Assembly: GCA_002424305.1 (NCBI GenBank)
Contig: DIQZ01000019.1
Span: 16,489 to 51,647 of the forward strand
Direction of reading: 5' to 3'
DNA: 35,159 nucleotides
Source: Firmicutes bacterium UBA5449
Lineage (GTDB): Bacteria; Bacillota; SHA-98; UBA4971
A program made the translations under genes and the position numbers. This document shows positions 31,640 to 35,159 of the stretch, piece by piece. The stretch's first letter is position 1. Each line of letters begins with the position of its first letter. The notes under the pieces are model-generated. The model saw nothing but the letters and a program-made list of their open reading frames with translations. It made no database searches and was not told where the DNA came from.

Positions 31640-31722
31640 CTTGCTTCACAGACTTCACGTAGGTAAGCCTCGCTTCTCCTCTGCGGCCCTACGCGGTCCG
31701 CTTAACTACTGGTTGAAGCAAG
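31640..31722 (+). other. Nested inverted repeats, possible structured leader of the HD-GYP gene
   Basis: CTTGCTTCA (31640-31648) is the exact complement of TGAAGCAAG (31714-31722). Inside it CGTAGG (31658-31663) pairs with CCTACG (31688-31693), and GCC (31667-31669) with GGC (31685-31687). It ends about 30 bases before the start at 31753. It matches no riboswitch I recognise. It could equally be transcribed from the other strand or be chance. Confidence 0.35.
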
Positions 31723-31752
31723 AGAATAGAGTGGAAAGTCGGTGGACTATAC

Positions 31753-32415
31753 GTGACTCTTGATTTGGATATTTCTCATGCTTGTGCTGTAACAGACATA
31801 AGTGTAGATGCTGCACTTGAGGGCATGTCCATACTCATTACATCAGCCATTGATAGAAACATACCTGCTCGAACCACCCACTCTCAGCGAGTAGCAACGT
31901 TAGCTGCATCTATTGCTGAGGAACTCAACCTTTCCCTTAAGGAAGTAGAACGCATTTATCTGGCAGGTCTTTTCCACGATTTCGGTAAGCTCTTTCTACC
32001 AAGCAACGTTCTGATCAAGCGGGAACCTCTTTCTGAGGATGATTGGTCTTTTATCCAGCTTCATCCCCAGCTCGGAGCCACGTTCTTGGAACACGTGCCT
32101 CCTTTTCACGATTTAGCCAAAGACGTCCTACATCACCATGAGCGGATTGACGGACGCGGATACCCGAGAAGGCTCAGTGGCGAAGACATCCCCATAGGCG
32201 CTAGGATCATCGCAGTTGCTGAGTCATTTGATGCCATGACTGCACTGGATTCTTATCGGACAAGCTTACAACAGGACATTGCCGGTGACATCCTCATTCA
32301 AGATAGCGGTACACAATTTGATGGCGGTGTCGTGCAAGCTCTCTTGGCAGTGCTGGATCGGAGAAGACCACATGTCCGCAGTACTTTGGAGGCGAATATC
32401 AATGCCAAACGATGA
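31753..32415 (+). CDS. HD-GYP domain protein, probable cyclic dinucleotide phosphodiesterase
   Basis: The 220-residue protein starts at GTG with a modest GGTGG site. It is almost entirely an HD-GYP domain: His43 (THSQRVA), His75-Asp76 in AGLFHDFGK, His103 (LHPQLG), His128-His129 in VLHHHERIDGRGYP with the GYP motif at 136-138, and the closing AVAESFDAMT. All expected metal ligands appear present, so it should be active, most likely hydrolysing c-di-GMP. No sensory or receiver domain is attached, so regulation must be through expression or partners. It overlaps the next gene by 14 bases. Confidence 0.9.
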   Translation: MTLDLDISHACAVTDISVDAALEGMSILITSAIDRNIPARTTHSQRVATLAASIAEELNLSLKEVERIYLAGLFHDFGKLFLPSNVLIKREPLSEDDWSFIQLHPQLGATFLEHVPPFHDLAKDVLHHHERIDGRGYPRRLSGEDIPIGARIIAVAESFDAMTALDSYRTSLQQDIAGDILIQDSGTQFDGGVVQALLAVLDRRRPHVRSTLEANINAKR

Positions 32416-33088
32416 CCGACAATTGAGTCTTCCAATGGACGTCGTAATTGGGAAAGCGGAGGAGCCGGAGGTCATGGAGAATATGAAGAATATAGTAATT
32501 GCCGACAAAGAGGGCAGGGGAGGGGAGGGCAATTTCGAACAAGACATAAAAGGGCTTCAGGAGAAGTGTCTTACTTGTGCCCGGTGTGACTTGCAGGCAA
32601 ACTGCACTCATGTAGTGTTTGGCGAGGGAAATCACGAAGCCAAGGTTATGTTTGTAGGTGAAGGACCCGGTAGGAATGAAGACAGACAAGGCAGACCTTT
32701 CGTTGGTGCGGCAGGACAGCTGCTCGACAAGATTTTGGCTTCTATAGACTTATCCCGGGCTGAAGTTTACATCACAAACGTCGTGAAATGTCGTCCTCCT
32801 AAGAATCGTATGCCCACTTCCGAAGAGATTCTCTCCTGTAAACCTTACTTGGATGCTCAGATTAGGGTGATAAATCCGGCCATTATCGTATGTCTTGGGG
32901 CCCTCGCAACGAAAACTCTCATCGACAAGGACGCGAAGATAACGAAAATAAGAGGCCGGTGGCACGAAAAGGACGGTATTCTCTACATGCCTACCTTTCA
33001 TCCTGCAGCTCTTCTCCGCGATCCCTCTAAGAAACGGCCTGTCTGGGAGGATATGAAGAAGATCAAGGAGGCCCTTAATAATCTGTAA
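32402..33088 (+). CDS. Family 4 uracil-DNA glycosylase (Fe-S)
   Basis: The enzyme removes uracil from DNA. I start it at ATG 32402 (MPNDDRQLSL), nine bases after GGAGG; the frame is open to 32279 but that part only overlaps the previous gene. The 228 residues carry the [4Fe-4S] ligands Cys59-x2-Cys62 and Cys130-x15-Cys146. The uracil-binding GEGPGRNEDRQGRPFVGAAG lies at 87-105 and the HPAALLRDP motif at 200-208. Family 4 enzymes are common in thermophiles and anaerobes. The N-terminal 45 residues before the first Cys are longer than usual and low in recognisable features. Confidence 0.92.
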   Translation: MPNDDRQLSLPMDVVIGKAEEPEVMENMKNIVIADKEGRGGEGNFEQDIKGLQEKCLTCARCDLQANCTHVVFGEGNHEAKVMFVGEGPGRNEDRQGRPFVGAAGQLLDKILASIDLSRAEVYITNVVKCRPPKNRMPTSEEILSCKPYLDAQIRVINPAIIVCLGALATKTLIDKDAKITKIRGRWHEKDGILYMPTFHPAALLRDPSKKRPVWEDMKKIKEALNNL

Positions 33089-33129
33089 GTGCAAGCTATT
33101 GCGTATGTAAGCACAAGCTATTGCGTAAT
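33085..33129 (+). repeat. Two-copy tandem repeat overlapping the udg stop
   Basis: GTAAGTGCAAGCTATTGCGT plus AT (33085-33106) is followed directly by GTAAGCACAAGCTATTGCGT plus AAT (33107-33129). The units differ at two or three positions. The first unit includes the glycosylase stop codon. Confidence 0.75.
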
Positions 33130-33220
33130 TATTGGCCACCCATTGGAATATCTTTATGTTAAGGGATGCCGAAGATAGCCAAGGCGCGTCTCTTGACATG
33201 TTTTCGGTGGGGGTGGTCAA

Positions 33221-33667
33221 ATGGTTCGGCAAAGGCGGGGGAAAACAGGGCCTGACAGAACTCGGGGGCAAGAAAAGGTTAGGGATGTTGACCGAACTGC
33301 TTCGGCATTTTCTACAATCATAAGCGGTGTTATCTCAAGCATTATCGCAGTAGTCGTGATCTTTCTTGTTATAGGAGTATATGGATTTTATACTTCGTCA
33401 GACATAGCCTCCCTTGGAACCCTTGCCCTTTCAGGAACCCTATTGGCAATAGCATATGGAGGTTTTAATGCAGGTAAACGGGCTGGAAAGAGAGGGTTGA
33501 TCTACGGCGGCATAGTAGGGATCATATTTGCAATAGTGGCTGTGATGATCGGACTGGGTGATAAAGATGCACCAAGAGCAATAATCACGCTGACAAGCCT
33601 AAAAAGGGTGATTCTATCCATAGTTGCCGGCTGCCTTGGTGGAATGTTTGGTGTAGCCGTTTCCTAA
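33221..33667 (+). CDS. TIGR04086-like small membrane protein
   Basis: The 148-residue protein starts at ATG after GGGGGTGG. After a basic N-terminal 30 residues (RQRRGKTGPDRTRGQEKVRD), four hydrophobic segments are visible (about 32-55, 63-82, 92-112, 126-146). GGFNAGKRAGKRGLIYGGIVG between helices 2 and 3 is the feature that suggests the TIGR04086/YrzE family of Firmicutes membrane proteins, whose function is unknown. The assignment rests on pattern and length and is moderate. It is monocistronic as far as can be seen. Confidence 0.75.
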   Translation: MVRQRRGKTGPDRTRGQEKVRDVDRTASAFSTIISGVISSIIAVVVIFLVIGVYGFYTSSDIASLGTLALSGTLLAIAYGGFNAGKRAGKRGLIYGGIVGIIFAIVAVMIGLGDKDAPRAIITLTSLKRVILSIVAGCLGGMFGVAVS

Positions 33668-33704
33668 TTTATTTTAAGTTTTCATGATGCATGTCCTCCG
33701 AATG

Positions 33705-33713
33705 TGGTATAAT
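33705..33713 (+). promoter_or_regulatory. Extended -10 promoter of the small transcription unit
   Basis: TGGTATAAT is an extended -10 element (TGn before TATAAT at 33708-33713). The -35 region is poor (TGATGC at 33685-33690 for a 17-base spacer). The predicted start near 33720 is about 35 bases before the short ORF. Confidence 0.6.
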
Positions 33714-33754
33714 AATACTGAGCTAAATTAATTTGCAAAGGGGGGCACCCTGTT

Positions 33755-33871
33755 TTGCGTGTCAATTACCCTCATGCAATAACTATATATTCTGGGGAAA
33801 GGCGTGGGGATGAATTCATAAAGGATGAGTTCGCCAGGGTGTCATTAAAGTCGGAGATTAAGCCGGGGTAA
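33755..33871 (+). CDS. Putative 38-residue protein in its own transcription unit
   Basis: A TTG at 33755 stands eight bases after AAGGGGGGC and opens a 38-codon frame, LRVNYPHAITIYSGERRGDE then FIKDEFARVSLKSEIKPG. The product is soluble and strongly charged, with no Cys, no hydrophobic helix and no family I recognise. Promoter, strong ribosome-binding site, ORF and terminator fit tightly in about 200 bases, and the stop codon falls directly after the left terminator arm, an economy typical of real small genes. The transcript could instead be a small RNA with a chance frame. Confidence 0.5.
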   Translation: MRVNYPHAITIYSGERRGDEFIKDEFARVSLKSEIKPG

Positions 33872-33907
33872 GCGAATGTGCGAGCCCCGGCTTTTGTGTT
33901 GTTTTTG
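33860..33907 (+). terminator. Rho-independent terminator of the small unit
   Basis: AAGCCGGGG (33860-33868) pairs perfectly with CCCCGGCTT (33885-33893), and a T-rich tail TTGTGTTGTTTTTG follows. The left arm overlaps the end of the 38-codon ORF. Confidence 0.85.
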
Positions 33908-33987
33908 TGTCATATATTCTGTGAGATAGCCATGGGCGATTTCGTCCCATACTTAACCATCAATAATAGGACAGGAGGGGGTCACGT

Positions 33988-34353
33988 GTGGTTCAATTAA
34001 ATGCTGAGGACGTTATCAGAGGGTTAAAGAGACTCAAGAGCCTTGCGAAACAAGATATTCTTATCAGTAGTCGTGCGCCTGATCCTGAATTCTGGTTAAG
34101 AACCGCCACTGCGAGAAAGGAAAAGTATGAAGTGCTCATTGCCTTAGTAGAGGAGCATGGGGTGCAAAGGGCATATCAGATTGCGCTGAATGATTATCTA
34201 TCTCTGGCCGCTACTGTGCCGGACAGCGACAGGATCCTACCTTGTGCAAAGGGTGAAGAACAGGCGCTGGAAATATTCTTTAGGACTCTTGGTTTTGATG
34301 AAGACGTATTACAGTGCTCTACGACAAGTCAGTTGGAAGTAGGAGAGGCCTAA
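33988..34353 (+). CDS. Hypothetical helical protein, 121 residues
   Basis: The protein starts at GTG seven bases after AGGAGGGG. It is predicted from composition to be all-helical and soluble: LNAEDVIRGLKRLKSLAKQD, then EFWLRTATARKEKYEVLIAL and HGVQRAYQIALNDYLSLAAT, ending with the Asp/Glu-rich LGFDEDVLQCSTTSQLEVGEA. No known family is recognised. It is convergent with lexA, with a hairpin between them. The strong ribosome-binding site and normal codon use support a real gene. Confidence 0.75.
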   Translation: MVQLNAEDVIRGLKRLKSLAKQDILISSRAPDPEFWLRTATARKEKYEVLIALVEEHGVQRAYQIALNDYLSLAATVPDSDRILPCAKGEEQALEIFFRTLGFDEDVLQCSTTSQLEVGEA

Positions 34354-34396
34354 TAAGGCCCTGGCGCCTCGAGCCTCAACAGGTTGAGTGAATGAA

Positions 34397-34430
34397 TGTG
34401 GGCTAGTTCGCATTAGCTAGCTAGCCCACA
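34397..34430. terminator. Palindromic hairpin between convergent genes, possible bidirectional terminator
   Basis: TGTGGGCTAG (34397-34406) and CTAGCCCACA (34421-34430) pair perfectly around 14 bases. It starts two bases beyond the lexA stop. Neither flank has a good T-run, so termination would be inefficient or assisted. Confidence 0.55.
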
Positions 34431-34431
34431 C

Positions 34432-35058
34432 CTAGTGGATGCGTCGTACAAGACCTGTGACTTTGCCGAGTATGGAGGCATTGTCTACGATAATCGGTTC
34501 CATGAAGCTGTTCTCCGGCTGCAGACGGATCTTGTCATGTTCTTTAAAGAAGCGTTTTACCGTAGCCTCATCCTCAAGGAGAGCTACCACTATTTCTCCA
34601 TTTTCTGCGTTTTCCTGCTGCCTGACTATGACATAGTCACCATCTAGAATTCCTGCTTCAATCATGCTATCACCGGCAACTCTCAGCATAAAAAGTGCAC
34701 CCTGAGCGCCAAAATCTTTAGGTAGCGGGAAGTAGTCTTCTATGTTTTCAACTGCAAGCACAGGAAGACCTGCAGTCACTCGCCCGACCAGGGGTACAGC
34801 CACTGTAGCGCTGCGAGGCATAACTCCCGCAGCAGGCAGAACTTCAATTGCCCGAGGTTTACTCGAGTCGCGTCTTATGTAACCTTTTCTCTCCAGTTGT
34901 GAGAGATGCCCATGTACTGTGGATGTGGACTTTAACCCAACTGCGCGGCATATCTCTCGTACTGAGGGGGGATACCCTTGAGTCTCTGTCTCCTGTTTGA
35001 TGAAGTTAAGAATTTGCTGCTGACGTTGGGAGATTGCACTGGATTTCTTGCGTGGCAT
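34432..35058 (-). CDS. lexA: LexA repressor
   Basis: The SOS-response repressor is a self-cleaving protease activated by RecA filaments. I start at the ATG complementary to 35056-35058 (MPRKKSSAIS) because AGGTGA lies just before it; the frame extends nine bases further to a GTG within that site. The 208-residue protein has an N-terminal winged helix-turn-helix (about 28-62, PPSVREICRAVGLKSTSTVH). The cleavage bond is Ala96-Gly97 in GRVTAGLPV, the catalytic Ser131 is in AGDSMIEAG, and Lys168 is in DEATVKRFF. A LexA box overlaps its promoter, so it should be autoregulated. Confidence 0.96.
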   Translation of the reverse strand: MPRKKSSAISQRQQQILNFIKQETETQGYPPSVREICRAVGLKSTSTVHGHLSQLERKGYIRRDSSKPRAIEVLPAAGVMPRSATVAVPLVGRVTAGLPVLAVENIEDYFPLPKDFGAQGALFMLRVAGDSMIEAGILDGDYVIVRQQENAENGEIVVALLEDEATVKRFFKEHDKIRLQPENSFMEPIIVDNASILGKVTGLVRRIH

Positions 35059-35096
35059 TAGCTTCACCTCGCTCCGGTAGAAGTTTGTCTAGGGCG

Positions 35097-35136
35097 ATTA
35101 TAACACGACGAATTCCATGTTGCAAACGGTTGTTCG
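35097..35136 (-). promoter_or_regulatory. lexA: lexA promoter with overlapping LexA (SOS) box
   Basis: On the minus strand, -35 TTGCAA (35120-35125) and -10 TATAAT (35097-35102) are 17 bases apart. The Gram-positive LexA box CGAACAACCGTTTG (35123-35136), consensus CGAAC-N4-GTTYG, covers the -35. A TTGACA on the plus strand at 35143-35148 may be the -35 of a divergent gene beyond the window. Confidence 0.85.
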
Positions 35137-35159
35137 AGATAATTGACAAACTAATCCAC

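Noticed and set aside
32279..32401. Upstream start for the uracil-DNA glycosylase
   Set aside because: It overlaps the conserved HD-GYP coding region; ATG 32402 has GGAGG at the right distance.
33085..33129. Short repeat as a CRISPR array
   Set aside because: Only two adjacent units without spacers and no cas genes in the window.

Overview
The window looks like chromosome from an anaerobic member of the Bacillota (Clostridia or Limnochordia-like). I infer this from the PyrR-controlled pyr operon with PyrK/PyrD type 1B, a Gram-positive type LexA box, strong purine-rich Shine-Dalgarno sequences, frequent GTG and TTG starts, a PPi-type phosphofructokinase, a family 4 Fe-S uracil-DNA glycosylase and a sigma-54 controlled TRAP importer. 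The species cannot be named from the sequence alone. No phage, insertion sequence or CRISPR array is visible.

Layout. 1-1.5 kb: the end of a membrane protein gene, a membrane-anchored subtilisin-like protein, a 42-residue membrane/coiled-coil microprotein, and a decayed second copy of the subtilase C-terminal region. 1.8-2.6 kb: an exported histidine phosphatase with a lipoprotein-like signal. 2.8-5.5 kb: a DUF3100-like membrane protein, a small membrane partner and an M20 amidohydrolase, with a perfect 17-bp hairpin inside the operon. 5.6-7.8 kb: tdh-kbl, converting threonine to glycine and acetyl-CoA, closed by a terminator. 8-11.4 kb: PPi-PFK, a HAD phosphatase, a DUF4177-like microprotein, pyroglutamyl peptidase and a convergent NUDIX hydrolase. 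11.5-12.5 kb: three small genes of unknown function. 12.7-16.1 kb: a PepT-like peptidase, a nitroreductase-like protein and an MFS exporter-like protein.

16.1-25.0 kb: a sigma-54 enhancer-binding activator is read divergently from a TRAP operon (dctP-dctQ-dctM). The operon continues into an N-acylamino-acid racemase/OSBS-family enzyme, a second PepT-like peptidase and a CyuA/UPF0597 Fe-S desulfidase or dehydratase. The intergenic region carries four ATGAGAC repeats followed by a textbook -24/-12 promoter. The likely logic is that an acylated or peptide-bound amino acid is sensed, imported, epimerised, hydrolysed and finally desulfurated or deaminated. This is the best candidate here for an undescribed catabolic system.

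25.0-31.4 kb: pyrR-pyrB-pyrC-pyrK-pyrD-pyrF-pyrE encode the PyrR regulator and the UMP pathway after carbamoyl phosphate. There are two PyrR-type RNA elements, a complete transcription attenuator before pyrR and a second canonical PyrR loop before pyrB that seems to act on the ribosome-binding site. PyrK carries an unusual in-frame insertion of about 35-40 residues.

31.4-35.2 kb: tRNA-Pro(CGG) on the minus strand with a consensus promoter, an HD-GYP protein, family 4 uracil-DNA glycosylase, a TIGR04086-like membrane protein, a compact promoter/38-codon ORF/terminator unit, an unknown helical protein, and lexA with a LexA box lying on its own -35 region.
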